Source of the DNA: JBFXDW01 sp050180745
GTDB lineage: Bacteria > Pseudomonadota > Alphaproteobacteria > UBA9219
DNA: 7,242 nucleotides
Assembly (NCBI GenBank): GCA_050180745.1
Contig: JBFXDW010000085.1
Span: 1-7,242 of the forward strand
Reading direction: 5' to 3'
Positions 1 through 6,123 of this stretch are shown here, piece after piece (the stretch's first letter is position 1; every line of letters begins with the position of its first letter). Under the pieces are notes generated by a model. That model saw only the letters and a list, made by a program, of their open reading frames with translations. It was not told the origin of the DNA and made no database searches. The position numbers and the translations under genes were made by a program.

Positions 1-1062
1 TTCTTTCATTAATCGTGCGCTTAGGGCTTGGTCAAGATATTGGTGGCCTCGTGCAACGGCTTGCAACATCGTGCGTGGTTTTTCTAAGGCGACATCGAGA
101 AAATGAGGCACGCCTGCTATGCGGCGTTTGGATCCAAAAACGGAAATGATGCAGGCTTTGGGGCCCAGTTTTATTTTAACGTCAGCGTAGGGAATATGCG
201 CTGTAAGATTAATGATTTTAGAGTCTTTTCTGTTTTGTTCATCCGCTGGGATCATTGTGATTTTGGCGTGATTGTGCAGATTGGCTTCGCCGATACGTTG
301 CAGCAACCGTAAAAGACCGCTTGGTATTTTCGTTGTCTCGCCTAAACGAAATGTGACGGAAGCACATTTTTTGACTTCCGCGATTTTTGCAAAATAGCCT
401 GTGCCTTTGCACGAGGGACAGGCAAGCTGTCCTCGGCCTCCGCATTGTTCGCAAGGCATGCGTCCTGTAGCCTTACAAAAGCGGCAAAAGATTTGTTTTT
501 CGCCCAAGCACTGCGGGCATTGTCTGTCAGGATAAGCTGGATCGTGTCCTGTGCCGTGGCAGAGAGGGCATATCTCCATCTGGCGGCCCTCGCAGTGATA
601 GCAATGGACTGTGCCCACGCCTTGACAGGCGGGACAGGGGCTTTGGCCTGTGCCGTGGCAGCTTGGACAGGCCTCATGTGCGGCTAAGAGGGACTTTTCT
701 TTATCCCAAAACAGGGTCGAGCCATCATGTCCCCACCCATGGCCTTCTGTTTTTTTGAGCTCCTCAAGAGCTGCCGTGACCCACTCTCCCCCTTGTTGAA
801 GGGAGGCGCGTTGTGTTTCTATTTCTTTGCTTAGCTCTTGGAATGAAGGGAAAAGCTTGTGGTTTTTGCTCTTGGGACGGCCTACGCTCTGTTTCGTTTT
901 GACCTCGACGCTGGGGGTAAGCTGAATCGTGGCGGGGAGTACATAGGTTTTCTCAACAGTTTCAATCAGCTTGATCTGGTTTGGGTCAATCAAATTGCCC
1001 TGCGCCAGCTTTTGCAGCTGGGCTAGTGCTGTTTTGGTTAAAGGAAGATCATTATTTGTCAT
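1..1062 (-). CDS. Protein with eight DnaJ-like CxxCxGxG zinc motifs, no J domain (3' end outside window)
   Basis: An open frame runs from ATG at 1062 to base 1 without a stop, giving the first 354 residues. Eight CxxC pairs begin at residues 132, 143, 154, 165, 182, 193, 204 and 215, most followed by GxG as in the zinc-binding region of DnaJ (Hsp40). They form two blocks of four with an exact 11-residue step, separated by 17. DnaJ has only four pairs with longer, uneven spacing, so this is not an ordinary DnaJ. The first 130 residues contain no HPD motif or recognisable J domain and are rich in K, E and Q. Residues 225-354 are mixed strand/helix sequence that I do not recognise. No signal peptide or membrane segment is visible, so it is probably cytoplasmic. 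By analogy it could bind about four zinc ions and assist protein folding or thiol chemistry, but that is inference. It lies 40 nt after the kdsB-like gene on the same strand, probably co-transcribed. No strong Shine-Dalgarno precedes the ATG. Confidence 0.85.
   Translation of the reverse strand, partial: MTNNDLPLTKTALAQLQKLAQGNLIDPNQIKLIETVEKTYVLPATIQLTPSVEVKTKQSVGRPKSKNHKLFPSFQELSKEIETQRASLQQGGEWVTAALEELKKTEGHGWGHDGSTLFWDKEKSLLAAHEACPSCHGTGQSPCPACQGVGTVHCYHCEGRQMEICPLCHGTGHDPAYPDRQCPQCLGEKQIFCRFCKATGRMPCEQCGGRGQLACPSCKGTGYFAKIAEVKKCASVTFRLGETTKIPSGLLRLLQRIGEANLHNHAKITMIPADEQNRKDSKIINLTAHIPYADVKIKLGPKACIISVFGSKRRIAGVPHFLDVALEKPRTMLQAVARGHQYLDQALSARLMKE
397..669 (-). repeat. Internal duplication of a four-CxxC block within the zinc-motif gene
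   Basis: Residues 132-172 (bases 669-547) and 182-222 (bases 519-397) align with a constant offset of 50 residues. Both have four CxxC pairs with an 11-residue (33-bp) step, and both end in a CPxCxGTG unit (CPLCHGTG and CPSCKGTG). The third units also resemble each other (CYHCEGRQ and CEQCGGRG). The pattern suggests an ancestral unit multiplied to four and the block then duplicated. In DnaJ, pairs 1+4 and 2+3 each bind one zinc; whether that pairing holds here is unknown. Confidence 0.75.
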
Positions 1063-1102
1063 AAGACAGAGAATAGCCGATTTACCGTTAAAAGTTAAGG
1101 AA

Positions 1103-1912
1103 TTAGTTTGCTTCTCCGTAGGTTGCCAGAATTTCCTCAACGCGGGCAATATCCTCGGGGCTGTCTATTCCTGATACGCTTGGGCGATTGTCCAACGAAA
1201 CGGGAACGCAGCGCACGTTAAAGCCGTTTTCGAGCATGCGGAGTTGTTCTAGCCCTTCCAGAGCCTCAAATCTGCCTTCTGGGAGGGTGCAGAATTTTTC
1301 GAGCATCGAAGTTCTATACCCATAAAGGCCGATATGCCGCCAGACGGGCGAGAGTACTTCAGTCGCACGCAATTTATCTTCCTTGCGTATGGCGGGGATG
1401 ATTTGTTTTGAAAACCAAAGAGCGGTTCCGGTTTCCTGCTTAAAGGCGACTGTGGTGCCGCTGAAAGGCGTTGTTTGTTTTTGTATTCTTAGTCGATCAA
1501 GCTCATCCCATGACAGTTGGATAACGGGTGTAACAAGATCGCAGGGTGAGCTTATGAACGAGTCAATCAGCGCGCGCACATGGCGGGGCGGCGTGAGGGG
1601 CGCATCCCCTTGAAGATTGATTACAAAATCGGGTGTAAAATTTAACATCTTGACGGCTTGCGCAACGCGATCTGTGCCAGTGGGACAGGTTGCAGGAGTC
1701 ATGACTGCCGTTGCGCCGATTTCATCGGCATGGGTTTTGATGCGCTCATCATCTGTTGCAACGATGATATGAATAGAAGGATCGTCTTGCGCGGCCTTCT
1801 GGGCGAGTTCTACCATGCGGGTCAGCATCGTTTTGCCCGCGATTTCAGCTAAGGGCTTGCCGGGTAATCTTGTCGAGCCATAACGGGCAGGGATAATAAT
1901 AGCGGTTTTCAT
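1103..1912 (-). CDS. kdsB: KdsB-family 3-deoxy-manno-octulosonate (Kdo) cytidylyltransferase
   Basis: This 269-residue protein is a sugar-acid cytidylyltransferase of the KdsB family. KdsB joins CTP and Kdo to give CMP-Kdo for the lipopolysaccharide inner core, in the cytoplasm. Visible hallmarks are the nucleotide-binding N-terminus IPARYGSTRLPGKPL (7-21), ATDD (52-55), TGTDR (78-82), QGDxPL (101-106), HIGLYGYR (193-200), LEQLRMLENG (221-230) and GIDSPED (248-254). It is about 20 residues longer than the usual ~248. Two sites differ from the typical family: QGDEPL is QGDAPL, and the SRAxIP segment reads SKQIIP (168-173). The aspartates expected to bind metal (D103, D250) are present. The changes may mean a paralogous subfamily with the same or a related substrate, so the symbol is a family-level call. 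Its ATG overlaps the stop of the upstream methyltransferase as ATGA and has no good Shine-Dalgarno, which suggests translational coupling. Confidence 0.88.
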   Translation of the reverse strand: MKTAIIIPARYGSTRLPGKPLAEIAGKTMLTRMVELAQKAAQDDPSIHIIVATDDERIKTHADEIGATAVMTPATCPTGTDRVAQAVKMLNFTPDFVINLQGDAPLTPPRHVRALIDSFISSPCDLVTPVIQLSWDELDRLRIQKQTTPFSGTTVAFKQETGTALWFSKQIIPAIRKEDKLRATEVLSPVWRHIGLYGYRTSMLEKFCTLPEGRFEALEGLEQLRMLENGFNVRCVPVSLDNRPSVSGIDSPEDIARVEEILATYGEAN

Positions 1913-3135
1913 AAGGCACTTTCGGTTGAAATGGCTTTTTCCTTTTGTAGTATTTCATTTATAAGCGCGTCAAGCGTTTGACTTGGTTTATGGCCTTTGT
2001 GGGTCAGAAGAATAAACTCGACATTTAAGGGTTTGGCTGAATAGCGCTGGCTGCTGACACGATAGCGCTTATAGGCTTGAGTAAAGACCTGCACATCGCC
2101 GATGGCCAGATTGGCTTCAATAAGCGTCTTTAGAGGAATAGTGCCGTCAGTGCTATAGCTTGTGGCAATCCATTCGCTTCCTATAGAGCACAATAACTCT
2201 TGATACGCGCTAGCTGCTTGTTGGGCGTAATTATAGGCACTACGGCGCTGCGTGCGCCAGTCTTGGCGTATGGCGGCTTTGCTGCCACGCCCTTCAATCT
2301 GTGGAGAAAGCGCAGGCTTGTCCCATAGAGTTACGCTGTTGAGAACATGATAATTCGCGCCATAGGGATGCTGGTTATAGGGCGGATCAAGATAAGCAAA
2401 AGAGGCATGCGGTAAAGTGGGCGCAAGCTTTGCGGCATCCATGCGCGTGACTTGGCTCTGGCGGCTGTTCTGAAGAAACAGGGCAGGGCGAAGGGAGAGA
2501 TCGCCTTTAATGCGGTAAAGCGCGGTGCTCGTATTGCCGCCCCAGCCATTATGAAAGCCTTTAAAGACACCGCTTGTGTTCGCATTATAACAGCATTGAT
2601 AAAGAAGGGGAGCCAGAAGCGCTGTTTTTTGTGGGAGCGTTAGATTTCCTTTTTGATCCCATGCCTCTATTTGCTCACGCATCGCATCAATACGCAGGCC
2701 GTTTTTGCGCATATAGAACATGCGGTCATGCGCGGTATCGAAATCATCGTCATTCCGTGGACAAAGATGCGTTGTGACCCATCCTTCATAATCGGGGAGC
2801 TGATTAAGTTCGTTTAAGACCTCATTATAGCTTTTTGTTTTGAAGAAATGTGGAGCCTTAGCCGTTTCAACATAACAGCGATTGATTGTTTCGCTATAGG
2901 GCTCCCAGTCGTTACACAAAACGCCATATCCTCTATGGCGGGCAAAGCGACTGACGACTCCGGTTCCGGCGAAGAGGTCTATGAAGCGGTGCGTGTCCGG
3001 CGTGATCCCAGTGGCTGTGATGGCTTGTTCAATAAGGCCAAGCAATTTCCGCTTATTCCCGATATAGGGAATAAGTTGGTGAAACAGATATTCATCTGTT
3101 TTATTAGCGGAGTGTGAGGGGGCGTGCCATTTCAT
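1909..3135 (-). CDS. D12-class (DPPY) N6-adenine DNA methyltransferase, apparently solitary
   Basis: This 408-residue protein has the order of motifs seen in alpha-class/D12 adenine methyltransferases (Dam and DpnM relatives). PYIGNKRK at 23-30 corresponds to motif X at the N-terminus. DLFAGTG at 53-59 is the S-adenosylmethionine loop (motif I), and ND at 75-76 is near motif II. The catalytic DPPY lies at 250-253 (motif IV), and a YSTDG...L segment at 327-335 is typical of the C-terminal half. It should transfer a methyl group to adenine in a short DNA sequence; the target cannot be read from the protein. Residues 85-240, containing a long insertion-like stretch, would hold the target recognition region. 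No restriction endonuclease gene is nearby, so it may be an orphan regulatory or epigenetic methylase. The ATG at 3135 is fixed by an in-frame TGA 9-7 nt upstream. The DNA before it is C-rich and offers no Shine-Dalgarno. The gene overlaps the kdsB-like gene by 4 nt. Confidence 0.9.
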   Translation of the reverse strand: MKWHAPSHSANKTDEYLFHQLIPYIGNKRKLLGLIEQAITATGITPDTHRFIDLFAGTGVVSRFARHRGYGVLCNDWEPYSETINRCYVETAKAPHFFKTKSYNEVLNELNQLPDYEGWVTTHLCPRNDDDFDTAHDRMFYMRKNGLRIDAMREQIEAWDQKGNLTLPQKTALLAPLLYQCCYNANTSGVFKGFHNGWGGNTSTALYRIKGDLSLRPALFLQNSRQSQVTRMDAAKLAPTLPHASFAYLDPPYNQHPYGANYHVLNSVTLWDKPALSPQIEGRGSKAAIRQDWRTQRRSAYNYAQQAASAYQELLCSIGSEWIATSYSTDGTIPLKTLIEANLAIGDVQVFTQAYKRYRVSSQRYSAKPLNVEFILLTHKGHKPSQTLDALINEILQKEKAISTESAL

Positions 3136-3170
3136 CGGGGATCAGGGGGAAGGGGTCGGGGATCAGGAGG
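3136..3170. repeat. Short direct repeat, each copy with a GATC site, beside the methyltransferase start
   Basis: The 14-bp sequence CGGGGATCAGGGGG at 3136-3149 recurs at 3157-3170 as CGGGGATCAGGAGG, one mismatch apart and shifted by 21 bp (about two helical turns). Each copy contains one GATC (3140-3143 and 3161-3164). The first copy abuts the start codon of the adenine methyltransferase. This could be an operator pair or simply low-complexity sequence. Confidence 0.6.
3137..3161 (+). other. Potential G-quadruplex motif on the template strand of the methyltransferase gene
   Basis: Four G-runs lie on the plus strand at 3137-3140, 3145-3149, 3152-3155 and 3158-3161, separated by ATCA, AA and TC. 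This fits the standard pattern of four runs of at least three G with loops of 1-7 nt, and could form four tetrads. It sits 2-26 bp upstream of the ATG. The corresponding mRNA would be C-rich, so any quadruplex would form in template DNA, not in the transcript. Folding is not demonstrated. Confidence 0.55.
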
Positions 3171-3209
3171 GCTTCCTGTTTCTTTTACTCTTAAATTCAC
3201 AATAAAAAC

Positions 3210-3347
3210 TCCGTCATTCCAGATAAGCGTCTGAAAGACGCGCAAGTCTGGAATCCCATTTTTGTATATCCGAAATTTGAAACACTTACTCTTTCTGCAG
3301 ATTCAGAAAACAAAAAATGGGATCCCTGCCTTCGCAGGGATGACGGA
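3210..3347. repeat. 138-bp nested palindromic intergenic element with two hairpin arms
   Basis: The outer ends TCCGTCATTCC (3210-3220) and GGGATGACGGA (3337-3347) are inverted repeats apart from one G/T pair. Inside, ATCCCATTTTT (3253-3263) pairs perfectly with AAAAATGGGAT (3313-3323). The left arm folds by itself: ATTCCAGA (3216-3223) with TCTGGAAT (3247-3254), and GCGTCT (3227-3232) with AGACGC (3236-3241) around a GAA loop. The right arm folds as ATCCCTGC (3322-3329) with GCAGGGAT (3334-3341) around CTTC. The centre, 3264-3312, is AT-rich and unpaired. No reading frame is evident. The ends resemble the GTCATTCC-type repeats dispersed between genes in many proteobacteria. I see no other copy in this window and no clear target-site duplication. 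Confidence 0.8.
3312..3341 (-). terminator. Candidate intrinsic terminator for clpB (right arm of the palindrome)
   Basis: On the minus strand an 8-bp stem ATCCCTGC/GCAGGGAT with a GAAG loop is followed, after CCCA, by six T, a G and four more T. It lies 64 nt beyond the clpB stop codon. Stem and T-run suit a Rho-independent terminator, although the 4-nt gap between them weakens it. The same structure would also be transcribed from the candidate promoter at 3351-3380 and could attenuate the methyltransferase operon. Confidence 0.4.
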
Positions 3348-3350
3348 ATA

Positions 3351-3380
3351 ATTATAAAAGTTTGGGAGAGAAAGAAACAA
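3351..3380 (-). promoter_or_regulatory. Candidate sigma-70-type promoter for the methyltransferase operon
   Basis: On the minus strand TTGTTT (3380-3375) is followed after 18 bp by a perfect TATAAT (3356-3351). Transcription would begin near 3344, giving a leader of about 210 nt that contains both hairpin arms of the palindromic element. The -35 box is poor (3 of 6) in an AT-rich setting, so the match may be chance. Confidence 0.3.
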
Positions 3381-3404
3381 AAAAGATTCCCTAAATCCTA
3401 AATG

Positions 3405-5984
3405 CTAACTGCTTGTTATTTCCAGTCCTTCCTTCGTTGCATCTATCTTCACAACACTTCCTTCCTTTACGTTTCCGGCGAGAATCTCTTGGGCTAGATG
3501 GTTTTGAAGCTCGCGCTGGATAACGCGTTTCAAAGGCCGTGCGCCATAGGCCGGATCATAGCCCGCATCGGCTAACCATGAAAGAGCCTTTTCCGTGATT
3601 GAAAGCGTTATACCGTGAGGGGCTAGAATTTTTTCAAATTCTTTCATTTGTACCTTCACAATCGCTTCCATATTGTTGCGGCTGAGGCGACGGAAGACCA
3701 GAATCTCATCAAGACGATTTAAGAACTCTGGCTTGAAATGCGCACGTGCTGCGTCCAACACAAACTCTTTTGTGCTTGCTGATAAATCTTCACCACTATC
3801 GCCAAGGATGCTTTCTGCGCCAAGGTTAGAGGTTAAGATGATGAGCGTATTGCGGAAATCAACAAGGCGTCCCTGTCCATCTGTTAGGCGCCCATCGTCA
3901 AGCACTTGAAGCAGAACATTGAAAATATCCGCATGTGCTTTTTCAACCTCATCGAACAAAATAACTTGATAAGGACGGCGGCGAACGGCTTCGGTTAAGG
4001 CTCCCCCCTGATCATAGCCGACATATCCCGGAGGCGCTCCAATCAGCCGCGAAACGGCGTGCTTTTCCATATATTCCGACATGTCGATGCGGAGCATCGC
4101 TCGCTCATCATCAAACAGAAATTCGGCCAGCGCTTTTGAAAGCTCTGTTTTGCCAACGCCCGTAGGTCCCAGAAACAGGAAGGATCCCGTTGGTTTATGC
4201 GGGTCTTGCAGGCCTGCTCGTGCACGTCTTACGGCATTTGAAATGGCGGTGACGGCTTCGCTTTGGCCTACCACGCGGGATTCGATAAAGCTTTCCATGC
4301 GCAAGAGTTTCTCGCGCTCGCCTTCCATCAGGCGAGCTGCGGGAATCCCCGTCCAGCGTTCTACAATCGCGGCGATATCGGACTCTTTGACAACTTCGTC
4401 AATCATAGCGTTGTCTTCCTGTTTCTCCGCGCTTTGAAGTTTGGCTTCAAGCGCAGGAATAACGCTATAGGTAATTTCGCCTGCGCGTGTGTATGCGCCG
4501 CTTCTTTGAGCTTCTTCAAGCTCTGCGCGCGCTCGATCGAGTTGCTCTTTGATTTTTTGAGCGCCTTGGATTTGCTCTTTTTCATTCAGCCAGCGCGTAG
4601 TCAGGCGCGAGGATTCCTCTTCCAAAGAGGCAAGCTCGGCATTGACTTTGGTGAGCCGTTCTTGCGAGGCCGCATCGCTTTCTTTTTCCAAGGCCGAGCG
4701 TTCAATTTTGAGCTGAATAATGCGGCGGTCGATTTCGTCAATCTCTTCGGGTTTGCTGTCCACTTCCATGCGTAAGCGCGCTGCGGCTTCATCAACCAGA
4801 TCAATCGCTTTATCAGGCAAGAAACGGTCCGTGATGTAACGATCCGAAAGCGTGGCTGCGGCGACAATGGCGCTGTCTGTGATGCGGATTCCGTGATGGA
4901 GCTCATATTTTTCCTTGAGGCCGCGCAAAATCGAAACCGTATCTTCAACAGAAGGCTGGCCAATAAAAACAGACTGGAAGCGCCGCGCGAGAGCCGCGTC
5001 TTTTTCGATATATTCTCGGTATTCGTTAAGTGTTGTCGCGCCCACGCAGTGAAGCTCTCCACGCGCCAGCGCGGGTTTGAGCATGTTCGAAGCATCCATC
5101 GCGCCATCTGTTTTGCCTGCCCCGACGAGCAGGTGCAGCTCGTCGATAAAGACGATGATCTCTCCGGCAGCGCTAGAGATTTCTTGAAGGATGGCTTTAA
5201 GGCGCTCTTCAAACTCGCCGCGATATTTGGCACCGGCAACCAAAGAGCCAAGATCAAGCGCCATGATTTTTTTGTTCTTCAGGCTTTCTGGCACATCACC
5301 GCGCACAATGCGAATGGCTAGACCCTCGATGATAGCCGTTTTACCTACGCCGGGTTCGCCAATTAAAACAGGATTGTTCTTGGTACGTCTCGCCAGCACT
5401 TGGATTGTGCGGCGGATTTCTTCATCACGACCAATGACAGGATCAAGCTTGCCTTCCTTGGCGGCGACCGTGAGGTCTCGTGCAAAACGGGAAAGCGCGT
5501 CATAGCTGTTTTCTGCGCCAGAACTATCGGCCTTGCGGCCTTTGCGCAGGGTCTCTATGGCAATCTCGAGGTTTTCCGGAGTCAGTCCCGACTCTTCCAA
5601 AATTTTCTGAGTGGTCGTTCCTTTGGCGCTGGCGAAGGCTTGTAGCATGCGTTCAACAGTCACAAAAGCATCGCCTGATTTCTTAGCGATGTCCTCGGCG
5701 TTGCCCATGATGCGGGCGAGCTCTGCTGAGAGGATTAATTGATCGGCGTGGCCAGAGGCATAAACCTTGGGGATTTTCTCGAGCGCTTCTTCGATGCGTT
5801 CCAACGCGAGGGCAGGGTTGCCGCTGGCGGCCTTGATGAGCCCAGCGGCGAGGCCTTCTTTATCCTCGATCAGGACTTTAAGGAGGTGTTCTGGACAGAG
5901 CCGCTGATGCTGGCGTGCGAGCGCTGCCATTTGAGCCGACTGAATAAATCCTTGAGAGCGATCTGTATATTTAGAAATGTCCAT
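3405..5984 (-). CDS. clpB: ClpB, ATP-dependent protein disaggregase
   Basis: This complete 859-residue protein matches ClpB (Hsp104 class) throughout. ClpB is a hexameric cytoplasmic AAA+ machine that, with DnaK/DnaJ/GrpE, pulls polypeptides out of aggregates after heat stress. The N-domain covers about 1-145. AAA domain 1 has Walker A GEPGVGKTA (209-217), pore loop GAKYRGEFEER (251-261), Walker B VFIDE (278-282) and arginines R334/R335. A long coiled-coil middle domain, which separates ClpB from ClpA and ClpC, covers about 410-525. AAA domain 2 has Walker A GPTGVGKTE (606-614), pore loop GYVGY (653-657), Walker B VILFDE (674-679) and sensor-2 GARPLKR (814-820). All key residues are present, so it should be functional. 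The start at 5984 is supported by AAGGAGG 7 nt upstream. The gene has its own heat-shock-type promoter and a likely terminator beyond its TAG, so it appears monocistronic. Confidence 0.98.
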   Translation of the reverse strand: MDISKYTDRSQGFIQSAQMAALARQHQRLCPEHLLKVLIEDKEGLAAGLIKAASGNPALALERIEEALEKIPKVYASGHADQLILSAELARIMGNAEDIAKKSGDAFVTVERMLQAFASAKGTTTQKILEESGLTPENLEIAIETLRKGRKADSSGAENSYDALSRFARDLTVAAKEGKLDPVIGRDEEIRRTIQVLARRTKNNPVLIGEPGVGKTAIIEGLAIRIVRGDVPESLKNKKIMALDLGSLVAGAKYRGEFEERLKAILQEISSAAGEIIVFIDELHLLVGAGKTDGAMDASNMLKPALARGELHCVGATTLNEYREYIEKDAALARRFQSVFIGQPSVEDTVSILRGLKEKYELHHGIRITDSAIVAAATLSDRYITDRFLPDKAIDLVDEAAARLRMEVDSKPEEIDEIDRRIIQLKIERSALEKESDAASQERLTKVNAELASLEEESSRLTTRWLNEKEQIQGAQKIKEQLDRARAELEEAQRSGAYTRAGEITYSVIPALEAKLQSAEKQEDNAMIDEVVKESDIAAIVERWTGIPAARLMEGEREKLLRMESFIESRVVGQSEAVTAISNAVRRARAGLQDPHKPTGSFLFLGPTGVGKTELSKALAEFLFDDERAMLRIDMSEYMEKHAVSRLIGAPPGYVGYDQGGALTEAVRRRPYQVILFDEVEKAHADIFNVLLQVLDDGRLTDGQGRLVDFRNTLIILTSNLGAESILGDSGEDLSASTKEFVLDAARAHFKPEFLNRLDEILVFRRLSRNNMEAIVKVQMKEFEKILAPHGITLSITEKALSWLADAGYDPAYGARPLKRVIQRELQNHLAQEILAGNVKEGSVVKIDATKEGLEITSS

Positions 5985-5991
5985 GGTTGTG

Positions 5992-5998
5992 CCTCCTT
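5992..5998 (-). promoter_or_regulatory. Strong Shine-Dalgarno sequence of clpB
   Basis: AAGGAGG on the minus strand ends 7 nt before the clpB ATG. It is the strongest ribosome-binding site in the window and fixes the clpB start. Confidence 0.9.
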
Positions 5999-6007
5999 AT
6001 GATAAAT

Positions 6008-6035
6008 AGATGGGAAGCCTGAGGTAAAAAACAAG
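6008..6035 (-). promoter_or_regulatory. RpoH (sigma-32)-type heat-shock promoter of clpB
   Basis: On the minus strand CTTGTT (6035-6030), preceded by CCCCT, is followed after 14 bp by TCCCATCT (6015-6008). The known sigma-32 consensus is CTTGAA, then 13-17 bp, then CCCCATNT; CTTG and CCCATCT match exactly. Transcription would start near 6001, a few nucleotides before the Shine-Dalgarno. clpB is a classical RpoH target, so sequence and context agree. Confidence 0.65.
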
Positions 6036-6040
6036 AGGGG

Positions 6041-6070
6041 ATGACAATTCATAGAAGTGTCAGTTATATA
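6041..6070 (+). promoter_or_regulatory. Candidate sigma-70-type promoter for the membrane protein gene
   Basis: ATGACA (6041-6046, 5 of 6 to TTGACA) is followed after 18 bp by TATATA (6065-6070, 4 of 6). It would give a leader of roughly 45 nt before the TTG start at 6124. It lies back to back with the clpB heat-shock promoter, the two -35 boxes being 5 bp apart. The AT-rich stretch makes other -10 registers possible. Confidence 0.35.
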
Positions 6071-6123
6071 TAGGCTATACGTTGGCATTGCCCTTCCATT
6101 AAACAGAGCTGGAGTTCTCATTC

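Noticed and set aside
397..669. 33-bp periodicity as a CRISPR-like array
   Set aside because: The repeats are in-frame protein repeats with poor DNA identity and no spacers.
342..687. Open frames on both strands over the CxxC region
   Set aside because: They are produced by the repetitive Cys/Gly codons of the zinc-motif gene. The frame with regular CxxCxGxG spacing is clearly the coding one.
1909..3135. Restriction-modification system or phase-variable methylase
   Set aside because: No endonuclease gene is present in the window. I see no long homopolymer or short tandem repeat inside the gene that would support phase variation.
4263..4775. Open frame of 170 codons on the plus strand inside clpB
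   Set aside because: It lies antisense to the conserved ClpB coding sequence, has low-complexity Phe/Leu-rich composition, and lacks a family match or ribosome-binding site. It is a shadow of the clpB frame, as are the other antisense and out-of-frame openings there.
1..5984. A dedicated chaperone system joining ClpB and the DnaJ-like zinc protein
   Set aside because: The two genes are separated by a terminator-like element and two unrelated genes, and the zinc protein lacks a J domain in the visible part. The idea is attractive but unsupported here.
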